Shown here: piece after piece, positions 25,403-34,637 of the stretch
How the letters are laid out: each line of letters opens with the position of its first letter
Numbering within the stretch: position 1 is the first letter of the stretch
Assembly: GCF_000620505.1 (NCBI RefSeq)
Contig: NZ_JIBC01000008.1
Location: 62,001-126,000 of the forward strand
Source: Sulfitobacter sp. 20_GPM-1509m
GTDB taxonomy: Bacteria; Pseudomonadota; Alphaproteobacteria; Rhodobacterales; Rhodobacteraceae
DNA: 64,000 nucleotides
Direction of reading: 5' to 3'
Position numbers and translations under genes: made by a program
The notes under the pieces: model-generated
What the model was told of the DNA's origin: nothing
The model's input: only the letters and a program-made list of their open reading frames with translations
Databases searched by the model: none

Positions 25403-26094
25403 ACCTTCAGCTTCTCAAGAATTTCCGCGCGCATGTCCGGGCCGTTGCGCGTCTGGTGGACGATTTCGCCGTGGTCGATCACGATGACCCGGTCCGCGGC
25501 CTGCTCGATCAGGGACAGGTTCTGCTCCACAACAACAATGCCGCGCCCCGCCTCTGCGGCTGCCCGAATTTCTTCGGCCATATGGGAGATGTTCTCCGGC
25601 TGCACCCCTTCGGTCGGCTCATCGAGACACAGCAGGCTCCCGCCCTCGGCCATCACCCGGCAAAAGGCGAGAATCTTGCGCTCCCCGCCCGACAGCGTCC
25701 CGGCAACCTGCCCAAGGCGTTCTTCGATCCGGGGAAAGCGGCGGAACAGACCCTGGTATCGGTCCAGACTGTGGTCCTTGTGGTGCAGGGTCAGGTTCTC
25801 GCGCAGGGTCAGCGGCGCAAAGGTCACCGAATCCTGCGGCGCATAGCTCAGCCCGATATGCTGGCGCGCGTGCGGTTCCAGCGGCGCGATGTCCTGACCG
25901 TTCATCGCGATGCTGCCCGATTGCGGGGGCAGGACCCCCGAAATCAGACGCATGAGGGTCGTCTTGCCCACTCCGTTGCGGCCCGTGATGCACAGCACCT
26001 CGCCCGCCGCGACGGTCAGGAAGATGTCCCGCAGAACGGTCAGGTCGCCATAACCGGTGCTGATCCTGTCCAGCTTCAGAAGCGGTTCACTCAT
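25399..26094 (-). CDS. Branched-chain/urea/amide-type ABC transporter ATPase (LivF/UrtE-like)
   Basis: The 231-residue ATPase has Walker A GRNGVGKTT, signature LSGGERK and Walker B LLCLDEP, followed by TEGVQPENI as in UrtE/LivF. It starts by ATGA overlap with the fused permease-ATPase gene. It provides one of the two nucleotide-binding domains of the importer. Confidence 0.92.
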   Translation of the reverse strand: MSEPLLKLDRISTGYGDLTVLRDIFLTVAAGEVLCITGRNGVGKTTLMRLISGVLPPQSGSIAMNGQDIAPLEPHARQHIGLSYAPQDSVTFAPLTLRENLTLHHKDHSLDRYQGLFRRFPRIEERLGQVAGTLSGGERKILAFCRVMAEGGSLLCLDEPTEGVQPENISHMAEEIRAAAEAGRGIVVVEQNLSLIEQAADRVIVIDHGEIVHQTRNGPDMRAEILEKLKV

Positions 26095-27827
26095 TTTGAT
26101 CCTCCGGCATAGACGGCCTGCACGTCTGCATTCGCCCGGATCTGATCCAGCGTGCCCTCGGCCAGAAGCTGACCCTGATGCAGCACATAGATGTGATCCG
26201 ATAATGTCTCGACGACGCTGAAATCGTGCTCCACGATCAATGCCGAGATGCCGAACCTTTCCCGCATCCGGGCAATGGCACTGGTCATTTCCGTAGTCTC
26301 CAGCTTGGACAGACCCGCGCAGGGTTCATCCAGCAGGACAAGCGTCGGCTTGTTCATGACCGACATCGCGAATTCCAGCATCTGCCGATGACCCAGCGAA
26401 AGCGCCCCGGCGGTCTTTTGTTCGTCGCGCAGGAACGGAAACAGCGTGAACAGTTCGTCCATCATCTCGTTCCTGCGGCGAAAGCCGACAGGGCGCAGGG
26501 CGTCGCGGACGGTCAAATTCTGCGCCCAGTTCGCAATGTTCAGATGGTCCGCGACACTCAGGTCATGGAAGATCATCGGAACCTGCAACTTGCGGGCGAT
26601 CCCCAGCCGCGCAACCTGATGTGGCAGCCTCCCGGTCACGTCCCGCCCGTTCCAGTGGATCGCCCCCCTGGACACCGGCAACAGGCCGGACAGGGCGTTG
26701 AACGACGATGTCTTGCCCGCCCCGTTCGGGCCGATCACACAATGCAGGCCCGGGTCTTTCATATCGAACGACAGTCCCCGCAGGATGTGAACCGACCCCA
26801 TGGTCACCTCAACATCAGAGAAACTGAGGTCCGGTTGCGACGGCGCATCGGACAGCGGGATTATCACGTCACGCGCGGGGGTCTCGCGGTTGCGCGACAG
26901 TTTATCCAGAAGCGGCTTGGCCAATCCGCCCAAACCCTGGGGCATCAAGAGCACAACACCGATAAAGATCGCGGCCAGCAGCACCTCCCAAAGGGCGAAA
27001 CCATCGCGCAGCTCGGAGGACAGGAACCCGATCAGGATCGCACCGACCACTGGCCCAAGGACGGTCTGACGCCCACCGACGGCGGTCCAGATCAACAGCT
27101 CGCCTGACAGCACATAGCCCAGCGTCTGTGGCGACACGATGCCCTGCTGGCTGGCATAAAGCGCCCCGGCCAGTGCCGCGAGTGCCGCGGAACCGGCAAA
27201 GGCCAACGCCTTCAACCCCGCCACATTGTACCCAAGGAACGAAAGCCGCGCCTCGTTCTGTGCCACGGCGCTCCACAGCGTGCCGATGGGCGCGCGCAGC
27301 ACCCATGTGGTGCCAAGCGTCGTGACCAGAAGCGTGCCAAGGATGACCCAATAAAGGTTGCCCCACGGGTCGGTGCCCGGCAGCGGCGGAATACCTGTCA
27401 GCCCGTTGAAGCCGCCGGTCAGGTCGCTGGCGGTCAGGGCGATCTGATAGGTCAGCATCGACAGGGCCAGCGTGATTAGCGAAAAGAACGGCCCGCTGCC
27501 GGTTTGCCGGCGGAAAACGACCAGCGCCACCAGCCCGGCAAGCAGCGCAGGCAGCAGGATGGCCAGCACAAGGCAGGGCAGCAGCAACGCCCAGTTGCCC
27601 TCAGCCCAGATCAGCGCACCGCCGCCCAGATAGGCGCCAAGACCAAAGAACATCGCCTGACCCAGCGGCAGGATGCCGACCCGACCCCAGCACAGCGCGA
27701 TCCCCTGACCCACAATGCCGTAGAGAATGAAAAGGCTCAGTTGATAGGCCGTGAAGTCGCCAAAGCTGAACGGCACCAGCGCCAGAAGGGCAAAGACAGG
27801 AAGCAGCAAAGCATCAGCGGCGCGCAT
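26091..27827 (-). CDS. Fused LivM/UrtC-type permease and LivG/UrtD-type ATPase
   Basis: The 578-residue protein joins a permease (residues 1-300, about 8-9 helices) to an ATPase (about 335-578). The ATPase has Walker A GPNGAGKTS (366-374), Walker B LVLLDEP (496-502) and an atypical signature loop LSLGHRQ (476-482) where most ABC ATPases have LSGGQ. UrtD proteins also deviate here (LSHGQ). The fused form is seen in some amide transporters. It overlaps the upstream permease by 14 bp. The missing separate LivG gene is explained by this fusion. Confidence 0.9.
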   Translation of the reverse strand: MRAADALLLPVFALLALVPFSFGDFTAYQLSLFILYGIVGQGIALCWGRVGILPLGQAMFFGLGAYLGGGALIWAEGNWALLLPCLVLAILLPALLAGLVALVVFRRQTGSGPFFSLITLALSMLTYQIALTASDLTGGFNGLTGIPPLPGTDPWGNLYWVILGTLLVTTLGTTWVLRAPIGTLWSAVAQNEARLSFLGYNVAGLKALAFAGSAALAALAGALYASQQGIVSPQTLGYVLSGELLIWTAVGGRQTVLGPVVGAILIGFLSSELRDGFALWEVLLAAIFIGVVLLMPQGLGGLAKPLLDKLSRNRETPARDVIIPLSDAPSQPDLSFSDVEVTMGSVHILRGLSFDMKDPGLHCVIGPNGAGKTSSFNALSGLLPVSRGAIHWNGRDVTGRLPHQVARLGIARKLQVPMIFHDLSVADHLNIANWAQNLTVRDALRPVGFRRRNEMMDELFTLFPFLRDEQKTAGALSLGHRQMLEFAMSVMNKPTLVLLDEPCAGLSKLETTEMTSAIARMRERFGISALIVEHDFSVVETLSDHIYVLHQGQLLAEGTLDQIRANADVQAVYAGGSK

Positions 27828-28665
27828 AGAGCCCTCCCGGTTTCAGCCAGAGAAACAGAATGGAGATCACCAGAACGGTGACATAACCGCCGGTCCCGCC
27901 AAGGATCGTCGATGCGGCGGTTTCCGCACCGCCGATGACGCCGGAACCGATAAAGACACCTTGCAGACTGCCAAGCCCGCCGACCACCAGCACAAAGAAC
28001 GACGACAACAGGTAATCGACACCCATATAAGGATCGATGCGGATCAGCGGTGCCATCAGACAGCCTGCCAACCCGGCGGACGCTGCCCCCAGCACAAAAG
28101 CCCGTCGCGCCAGTTTCGCCGTTTCGATGCCAACAGCCGAGGCCAGCATCGGATTTGCAACCATCGCTCGGACGCGGGTGCCCGCATGCGAACGCCGATA
28201 CCACAGGAAGAGCCCGACAAACCCCAGCACGACAGCCACCATGAGCCATATCCGATAGGTCGGATAATCCGCGCCCAAGATCGTTATGCTGCCGCCGACA
28301 GGTTCGATCACCGACTTGTACTCCAGCCCAAAGCACAGCTTGATCGCTTCGCGCAGAAGGATCGAAATGCCCCATGTCGCCAGAAGCGTGTCAAAGGGAC
28401 GCCGGTAAAGGTGACGGATGATGGTAATCTCCATCAACCAGCCGATGGCCCCCGCCGCCACTGCCGCCACCGGCAGCGCAAGCAACAGGGGCAAGCCGGC
28501 GGACTGCACCGCCCAGGCGGTATAGGCACCGATGGCGACAAGCTCTCCGTGTGCCATGTTCAGCACGCCAAGCAGCCCGAAAATGATCGCCAGCCCCAGC
28601 ACCAGCAGCGCAAGGCTGATGATGCCGTAGCTGACGTTCAACGAGAAGACGATCGCTTCCTGCAT
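27814..28665 (-). CDS. ABC transporter permease (LivH/UrtB-like)
   Basis: The 283-residue membrane protein begins with SYGIISLALLVLGLAIIFGLLG and LNMAHGELVAIGAY, the hallmark of LivH-type permeases, and has about 8 helices. It starts 5 bp after the binding-protein gene and overlaps the fused permease-ATPase gene. It forms one half of the amide or amino-acid import channel. Confidence 0.92.
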   Translation of the reverse strand: MQEAIVFSLNVSYGIISLALLVLGLAIIFGLLGVLNMAHGELVAIGAYTAWAVQSAGLPLLLALPVAAVAAGAIGWLMEITIIRHLYRRPFDTLLATWGISILLREAIKLCFGLEYKSVIEPVGGSITILGADYPTYRIWLMVAVVLGFVGLFLWYRRSHAGTRVRAMVANPMLASAVGIETAKLARRAFVLGAASAGLAGCLMAPLIRIDPYMGVDYLLSSFFVLVVGGLGSLQGVFIGSGVIGGAETAASTILGGTGGYVTVLVISILFLWLKPGGLYARR

Positions 28666-28670
28666 CGCAC

Positions 28671-29831
28671 TCAGCCGTTGGTGCAGGCGTTGCCGGGTGC
28701 GACTTTTTCAAATCGCTGGACGATCTCGAAAACCGCGCCTTTCGCCGTGGCCAGATAGATGTCGGATGCCGCAAACCCCTCGGACAAGGTGGTCGTGCCG
28801 CGGGGGCCGGTGTAGCTGACACCATTGGCCGCTGCCGCGACAGCATCGGTCTCTGTCGAACCTGCCGCCTCGAACATCGCACGCAGGGCCATGGCGCCTT
28901 CGTAGCAACCCTCGCCCAATGTATTGAGCACGGGTGCATCCGCGCCAAAGCGGTCGTAATATGTCTTGCGAAACGCCAGCGCCGCCGGCGTGTCAAGCGC
29001 GTCGAAGTAGCCCGCGGTCGAATACATACGGTTGCTGTTCGCCTCGCCGATCCCGGCCAGCGTGTTCTCTTCGATCAGCGTGCCCAACCGGATCGCCTGC
29101 TTGTCCAGACCGAAGCTTGCAAAGGCACGGTTGAAGGTCACCGAGGCCCCGCCCACCAGCGTAATCAGCACCGCATCCGCGCCGCTTTCCCGGATCCGCG
29201 TCAGCGAGGTGTCAAAGTTGTCGACGGTGAAGGGATGGTATTCCTCGCCGACGATCTCGCCGCCGGTTTCCGCGATATAGGTCTTGGCCGCCGCATTCGT
29301 GCCGCGTGGCCAGACATAATCGTTGCCGATCAGATACCACTTTTTCAGCCCATGTTCCTTGGCGAGGTAGGGGATGACCGGGGCCAGCTGCTGGTCCGGC
29401 GTCTCGCCAAGCGAATAGGTGTTCGTGTGGCAATAGCCGCCCTCGTTCACCGGCGTGTAGACATAGGTCAGCTGACCACGCAGCATTGCGGCAACCGCCT
29501 CGCGCGAGGCGCTGTCGTGCTGGCCGATCAGGGCATCGACCCCGTCGCGCCGCCACAGCCGTTGGGCCGCCTGAACCGTGTCCGACGGCGCACCGCCCGC
29601 GTCCCCAAAAAGCGCCTCGACCTGACGTCCCAGAATGCCGCCCGATGCGTTGATTTCCTCGATTGCCATCGCGGTGGTGGTTTCGCTGGACGGGCCAAAG
29701 ATACCGGCCGGCCCCGACTTCGGGATAAGGAACCCCAGTTTCAGCGGCTTGCCCTGTGCCCAGGTCGGCGATGCGATCTGGCTTGCGGCCAGTGCGCCAA
29801 TGGTCGTTTTCAGAAAGTTGCGGCGATCCAT
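28671..29831 (-). CDS. Periplasmic substrate-binding protein (UrtA/AmiC/FmdD-like) with Tat-type signal
   Basis: The 386-residue protein has a twin-arginine leader (DRRNFLKTT) cleaved near AQG at 26, then a type I periplasmic fold: LGFLIPKSGPAGIFGPSSE, NASGGILGRQVE and WYLIGNDYVWPRG. The YVWPRG block is typical of the urea/short-chain-amide branch rather than leucine-binding proteins. ATG 29831 follows AAGGAG. It starts the five-protein uptake and hydrolysis operon that ends with the amidase. Confidence 0.9.
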   Translation of the reverse strand: MDRRNFLKTTIGALAASQIASPTWAQGKPLKLGFLIPKSGPAGIFGPSSETTTAMAIEEINASGGILGRQVEALFGDAGGAPSDTVQAAQRLWRRDGVDALIGQHDSASREAVAAMLRGQLTYVYTPVNEGGYCHTNTYSLGETPDQQLAPVIPYLAKEHGLKKWYLIGNDYVWPRGTNAAAKTYIAETGGEIVGEEYHPFTVDNFDTSLTRIRESGADAVLITLVGGASVTFNRAFASFGLDKQAIRLGTLIEENTLAGIGEANSNRMYSTAGYFDALDTPAALAFRKTYYDRFGADAPVLNTLGEGCYEGAMALRAMFEAAGSTETDAVAAAANGVSYTGPRGTTTLSEGFAASDIYLATAKGAVFEIVQRFEKVAPGNACTNG

Positions 29832-29978
29832 GTTGGTAACTCCTTTATTTTTATCCGGAACGGTTGTTTTCGGACAATCAAGGAGGATTCAGACGCGTTC
29901 GGCAATCGGCAGTATTGTCGATGGCGTGGGCCAAAACGGGCAAAAAGACGTGAAACAGAGAGGCTGCTGCGTGCCTGC

Positions 29979-30890
29979 TCAGTCAGGGCTGGTCGTGCCG
30001 GACCCAAGCACGTCCTTGATCAGGGCCGTCATCCAGTCATAGGCGACGCGACGTCGACCGGCCCCCTTGTGCGTCAAGAGCCGGACCGTAAATCGTGGCA
30101 AGGGAATGGGAATGTCGATCACCTGCAGGCCCCAGGTTTCGGAAAAGGCAACCGCACTGCGATGTGGCACAACTCCGATCAGGTCGCTTTCCTTGATCGC
30201 GGCGGGCAGCACGTTGAACTGGGCCAGCGTAAGGCGCACATCAAAGACTGGTTCGCCAACCCGAACAACATGACTTACAGCCTGCCAGTGTCCCGCAGGA
30301 TCGGAGACGACGGCATGCGCCGCGTTCCGAAATGTCTTTTCGTCCAGCTCGCCCTGTATGGTCGGGTGATCCCGGCGCACGATGGCTGCGTAATGCTGGT
30401 CGATCAGGTCGATCTGCGACAGTTCCGGGTCCTGTGCTTCGAGCTTGCCAATCGCAAAGTCCAGACGCCCCGTCTTGAGAAGAGATTCCACCTCGGGAAT
30501 TTCCAGAGGCGTTGCCTCGACCCGTATGCCCGGCGCGTGTTTCTGGAGCCCCGCGACAAGAGGCGGCAGGAAGGTCAACGCACCGATATCCGAGAACGCA
30601 ATGGTGAAACGGTCCCGTGCCGTCTTTGGATCGAATGGCTCACCATCGTGAAAGGTGGATTCCAGCTGACTGAGCGGCCCACGGCATTCAAGATAAAGCT
30701 GGGTGGCAAGAGAGGTCGGGCTCATGGACCGCGATCCGCGAATGAACAACTGGTCGCCGGTAATGTCGCGCAAACGTCCCAAACCCTGCGATATCGAAGG
30801 CTGAGAGACATTCAGTCGCTCAGCGGCCCCCGTCGTCGAGCCGCACTCGTGCACCGCAACCAGTATCCGAAGAAGGCCGAGATCGTTCAC
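29979..30890 (-). CDS. LysR-family transcriptional regulator
   Basis: The 303-residue protein starts at GTG 30890. It has a helix-turn-helix (LLRILVAVHECGSTTGAAER, then NVSQPSISQGLGRLRDITGD) followed by an effector domain. It lies 147 bp upstream of the amide transporter operon in the same direction, so it is the natural candidate regulator of that operon. It is distantly like the LysR at 5825-6802. Confidence 0.9.
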   Translation of the reverse strand: MNDLGLLRILVAVHECGSTTGAAERLNVSQPSISQGLGRLRDITGDQLFIRGSRSMSPTSLATQLYLECRGPLSQLESTFHDGEPFDPKTARDRFTIAFSDIGALTFLPPLVAGLQKHAPGIRVEATPLEIPEVESLLKTGRLDFAIGKLEAQDPELSQIDLIDQHYAAIVRRDHPTIQGELDEKTFRNAAHAVVSDPAGHWQAVSHVVRVGEPVFDVRLTLAQFNVLPAAIKESDLIGVVPHRSAVAFSETWGLQVIDIPIPLPRFTVRLLTHKGAGRRRVAYDWMTALIKDVLGSGTTSPD

Positions 30891-31045
30891 TTGTATTCCC
30901 GCCGTTTGTCACTGGGCAGACTTTTTCTAGAGGACCGATGCGCGTCAGTCCAGCGCCAACACAAGCGCGCGTCGGGGCCTGCGATGCGGATACGACAAGG
31001 CACGGAGGGGCGCGAAACCGACGTGCGCCGCCTCCCCGTCAGGTC

Positions 31046-33514
31046 TCAGGCGTCAGGGGCCGCGGTCTTGCAGCCTTCGGTCCAATCCTCGGTCAGGCGC
31101 AAAACCACCTTGTCACCAAAGTCCGCCGCCGAGGTTCCCACCCACAGCACATAGTCCCCGGCCGGCGCTTTCCACGCATTGCCGTCCACATCGAAATAGG
31201 CCAGGTCGCGCATGTCCAGTGCGATCCGCACCTCGGAGGCCACGCCCGGTTCCAGCGTCAACGCCTTGAACCCGCGCAACTCCTTGACCGGTCTGCCCCG
31301 CCCTTCCGGCGGCGCGACATAAAGCTGAACGACTGCCTTGCCTCGACGTTGCCCGATGTTCTTTACCTCAACAGCGACCGTCACGCTGCCGCCCGCGTCT
31401 ATCTCGGAGGCCGAAGCCACCGGCGCGCCGATTTCAAAGTCGGTGTAGGACAGACCGAACCCGAACGGATACAAGACACCCGCCCCGCCCTTTGCGTCGT
31501 AATGCCGATAGCCGATGAACACGCCCTCGCCATAGCTGACATGGCCGTTGTCGCCCGGATAGTTGCCTGTGGTCGGATTGGCGTCGAGCACATCCGGGAA
31601 GGTCTGTGGCAAGCGCCCGCCCGGCTCCGCGTCACCCATCAGGACATCGGCAACGCCGTGCCCAAGCTCTTGCCCCGGATACCAGGCCTGAAGGATCGCG
31701 GCCACGTCGTCTTTCCACGGCATGACGACCGGTCCGCCGGTCTGAAGAACGACCACCGTATTGGGGTTGGCCGCGGCCACACGCGCAATCAATGCGTCCT
31801 GCTCGCGCGGCAGCGACAGGCCCGGCAGGTCCCGCCCTTCGCTGTCCCACTCGGGTGTGCGTCCCACAAAGAGCACAGCAACCTCGGCATCGCGCGCGAT
31901 CTCTTCCGCGCGCTTCAGCCCGGCCTCGCCGAGCGGACGGTGAACACCGACGCGGAAGGCCTGGATGCCGTCCATGACCCCGGTGGTAGATTGATAATCG
32001 ACCCGGAAGCGGTAGGTCTTGCCGGCCTCAAGGTCGACTTCCACGATTCGCTCATCACCACCGAAATCGTAATATGTCGCCCCTGTCGGCTCCCAGCCGT
32101 CCCAGCCATCCACGACCAGAGCGTCATCGACATAAAGACGGGCAAGTCCCGCGTTCGCCAGACCCAGCTCATGGCGGCCACTTTCGGTCGGCGTGAATTC
32201 GAACGTGTTGCGGACCGAGAACACCTTGAGGTCGACGCCCGGCTCGTTGGAGCCGAACCATTTGGCGTCCGACTGGTTGTACTGCTTCTCATGAACGACC
32301 GGACCGGTGAAATCCGGACTGTTGTAAAAGGTCGAGGTCATGGGCCCCTGCACCACCGGCAGAAGCAGATGGTTCGCGCAGCCGGTCTCGAAACGGATGT
32401 CCAGTTCGTCACGCGCCTTCAGGCCCTCCAGCGGGCTGATGCGATAATGCGCGTTCACCCGCGCGCTGCCGCCGCCCATGATCCGCGCCACATCGGCATT
32501 CGGCCCGATGACGGCCACCTTGGCCTTCTGGCCGGATTGCAGCGGCAGGATGCCATTGTTCTTGAGCAGCACGGTCCCTTCGGCCACGGCCCGCCGGATC
32601 AGCGCGCGGTGATGTGGCGCATCGACCGACTTTTCCTCTTTCGGGTTCTCCTTGATGCGGACACCCGCGCGGTCGACCAGCCCCAGAATGCGCCGCGCCC
32701 CGTCGGTGACCATGTCGACGTCCACCTCACCGCGTTCGATCGCGTCGAGCAGCTTTTGCCCACGATAAAGCGCCGGTCCGGGCATTTCGAGGTCCAGACC
32801 CGCGTTCATGCTCTCCGCCGTGGTCTTGACTGCGGTCCAGTCCGACACCACCACCCCGTCAAAGCCGTATTCATCCTTGAGCAGGTCGGACAACAGCCAC
32901 TTGTGCGCGCTGGTATAGGTGCCGTTGAGCTTGTTGTAGGAACACATGACCGCCCAGACCCCGGCCGCAACGGCGGCCTCGAAGGGCGGCAAATAGAGTT
33001 CCCGCAGCGCCCGGATGCCGATATCGCTCGACATGGTCATCCGCTGGTATTCGCTCTCGTTGCCGATGAAATGCTTGATCGTGGCCCCAATCCCGTTGGA
33101 TTGCAGCCCGTCGATATAGGCCAGCGCGATCTCGGTCGTCAGTTCCGGGTCTTCGGAATAACATTCAAAGTTGCGACCATTGAGCGGGCCGCGATGCATG
33201 TTGACCGTCGGGGCCAGCAGGACGTTGGCGCCCTTGGTCCGGGTTTCCTCGGCCAGCGCGGCGCCGATCTCGCGGACAAGGTCGGGGTTCCAGCTGGAAC
33301 TCAGCGCGATCCCCGCCGGGAACACCGCAGCCGTCGGGCCGTTTTCGGTCACGCCACCGCGCGCCCCGTTGGGGCCATCAGTGACTTTGACCGCAGGCAC
33401 ACCGAGCCGTTCGATGGCAACCGTTTCCCAGAAATTTGCACCAGCGAGCAGAGAGACCTTTTCCTCAAGCGTCAGTTTTTGCAGCGTGTCCTCGACCCAG
33501 GCCGTATTCATCAT
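31046..33514 (-). CDS. GH3-family beta-glycosidase with PA14 insertion
   Basis: The roughly 822-residue enzyme removes terminal beta-linked sugars. Domains in order are the GH3 barrel with KHFIGNESE (near 148) and nucleophile D225 (VVVSDWTA), the first part of the GH3 C domain, a PA14 module at about 390-520 (GLARLYVDDALVVDGWDGWE), the remaining C domain, and a fibronectin III-like tail. No signal peptide is visible, so it should act on imported oligosaccharides in the cytoplasm. ATG 33514 has AAGGG nearby. It is the last gene of the sugar transporter operon. Confidence 0.93.
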   Translation of the reverse strand: MMNTAWVEDTLQKLTLEEKVSLLAGANFWETVAIERLGVPAVKVTDGPNGARGGVTENGPTAAVFPAGIALSSSWNPDLVREIGAALAEETRTKGANVLLAPTVNMHRGPLNGRNFECYSEDPELTTEIALAYIDGLQSNGIGATIKHFIGNESEYQRMTMSSDIGIRALRELYLPPFEAAVAAGVWAVMCSYNKLNGTYTSAHKWLLSDLLKDEYGFDGVVVSDWTAVKTTAESMNAGLDLEMPGPALYRGQKLLDAIERGEVDVDMVTDGARRILGLVDRAGVRIKENPKEEKSVDAPHHRALIRRAVAEGTVLLKNNGILPLQSGQKAKVAVIGPNADVARIMGGGSARVNAHYRISPLEGLKARDELDIRFETGCANHLLLPVVQGPMTSTFYNSPDFTGPVVHEKQYNQSDAKWFGSNEPGVDLKVFSVRNTFEFTPTESGRHELGLANAGLARLYVDDALVVDGWDGWEPTGATYYDFGGDERIVEVDLEAGKTYRFRVDYQSTTGVMDGIQAFRVGVHRPLGEAGLKRAEEIARDAEVAVLFVGRTPEWDSEGRDLPGLSLPREQDALIARVAAANPNTVVVLQTGGPVVMPWKDDVAAILQAWYPGQELGHGVADVLMGDAEPGGRLPQTFPDVLDANPTTGNYPGDNGHVSYGEGVFIGYRHYDAKGGAGVLYPFGFGLSYTDFEIGAPVASASEIDAGGSVTVAVEVKNIGQRRGKAVVQLYVAPPEGRGRPVKELRGFKALTLEPGVASEVRIALDMRDLAYFDVDGNAWKAPAGDYVLWVGTSAADFGDKVVLRLTEDWTEGCKTAAPDA

Positions 33515-33542
33515 ATTCCCTTCAAATTTCATGAGTCTTCGA

Positions 33543-34634
33543 TCAAAGCCGCACGCCGGATTCCGCGTCAAACAACGACAGCGCCCGTGGCGAAAATCCA
33601 AGCTCCATCTCAGAGCCGCGCGGCGGATTGAGTTTCAGATCGCTGCCGAAGCGGACCGATGCCTTCTGCCCTGCGGTGGTACCCCACAACACGCTGTCGG
33701 CCCCCATCGACTCGGATACCTTGACGGTGAAAGGCAGGCGCAAAGGCAGGTCCCCCGCATCGACGAACAGATGCTCAGGCCGAATGCCCAGCACCGCCTC
33801 GCCCCCCTGCTCCAACGGCGCATCAAAGGCATAGTCGGACACGTCGATCTCGGGTCCATCATTGATCGCGAAGACAGCCTTGCCTGCCTCCGACCGCAGA
33901 TGTCCGGAAAAGAAATTCATACCGGGCGATCCGACAAACCCTGCCACAAACAGGTTCGCGGGGCGTTCATAGATATCCTCGGGCGCGGCAAGTTGCTGGA
34001 TCACGCCGTTCTGCATGACTGCGATGCGGGTCGCCAGGGTCATGGCTTCGACCTGATCATGGGTCACATAGATCATGGTCTTGCCGATGGTCTGGTGCAG
34101 CTCCTTCAGCTCCACCCGCAGTTCCGCGCGCAGCTTGGCGTCGAGGTTCGACAGGGGTTCGTCAAAAAGATAGATGTCGGCATCCCGCACCAGCGCCCGG
34201 CCGATGGCAACCCGCTGGCGCTGACCGCCGGACAAGGCCGCCGGACGACGCTTCAGATAGGGCTCGATCTGGAGCATCTTTGACACCCGGTCGATCCGCC
34301 GCGCGATCTCGTCCTTAGGCATCTTCGCCATGCGCAGGCCAAAGCTCAGGTTCCCCTCGACCGTGGTCTGCGGGTAAAGCGCGTAGGACTGGAACACCAT
34401 CCCGATGCCACGGTCCTTGGGCTCCGCGTCGGTCTTGTCCTCGCCGCCAATCCGAACCTTACCGCCGGACACATCGATCAGCCCGGCAATCGCGTTGAGC
34501 AAGGTCGACTTGCCACAGCCCGAAGAGCCAAGCAGCACGATGAACTCGCCTTCGGCGATCTGCAGGTTGAGGTCATTCAGCACACTGACTGCGCCGAACC
34601 GGATGTCGAGATTTTCGATTGAAACTTCAGCCAT
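33543..34634 (-). CDS. Sugar ABC transporter ATPase (UgpC/MsmK-type)
   Basis: The 363-residue ATPase has Walker A GSSGCGKST, signature LSGGQRQ, Walker B IYLFDEP and a C-terminal TOBE region (FGIRPEHL-like segment VLGIRPEHLFVDAGD near 275). This fits carbohydrate importers of the CUT1 class. It starts 3 bp after the MalG-like permease stop. Confidence 0.93.
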   Translation of the reverse strand: MAEVSIENLDIRFGAVSVLNDLNLQIAEGEFIVLLGSSGCGKSTLLNAIAGLIDVSGGKVRIGGEDKTDAEPKDRGIGMVFQSYALYPQTTVEGNLSFGLRMAKMPKDEIARRIDRVSKMLQIEPYLKRRPAALSGGQRQRVAIGRALVRDADIYLFDEPLSNLDAKLRAELRVELKELHQTIGKTMIYVTHDQVEAMTLATRIAVMQNGVIQQLAAPEDIYERPANLFVAGFVGSPGMNFFSGHLRSEAGKAVFAINDGPEIDVSDYAFDAPLEQGGEAVLGIRPEHLFVDAGDLPLRLPFTVKVSESMGADSVLWGTTAGQKASVRFGSDLKLNPPRGSEMELGFSPRALSLFDAESGVRL

Positions 34635-34637
34635 GTC

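Noticed and set aside
30938-33631. 897-codon plus-strand open frame opposite the GH3 gene
   Set aside because: It mirrors a full-length GH3 enzyme with catalytic motifs; the composition is typical of a shadow frame.
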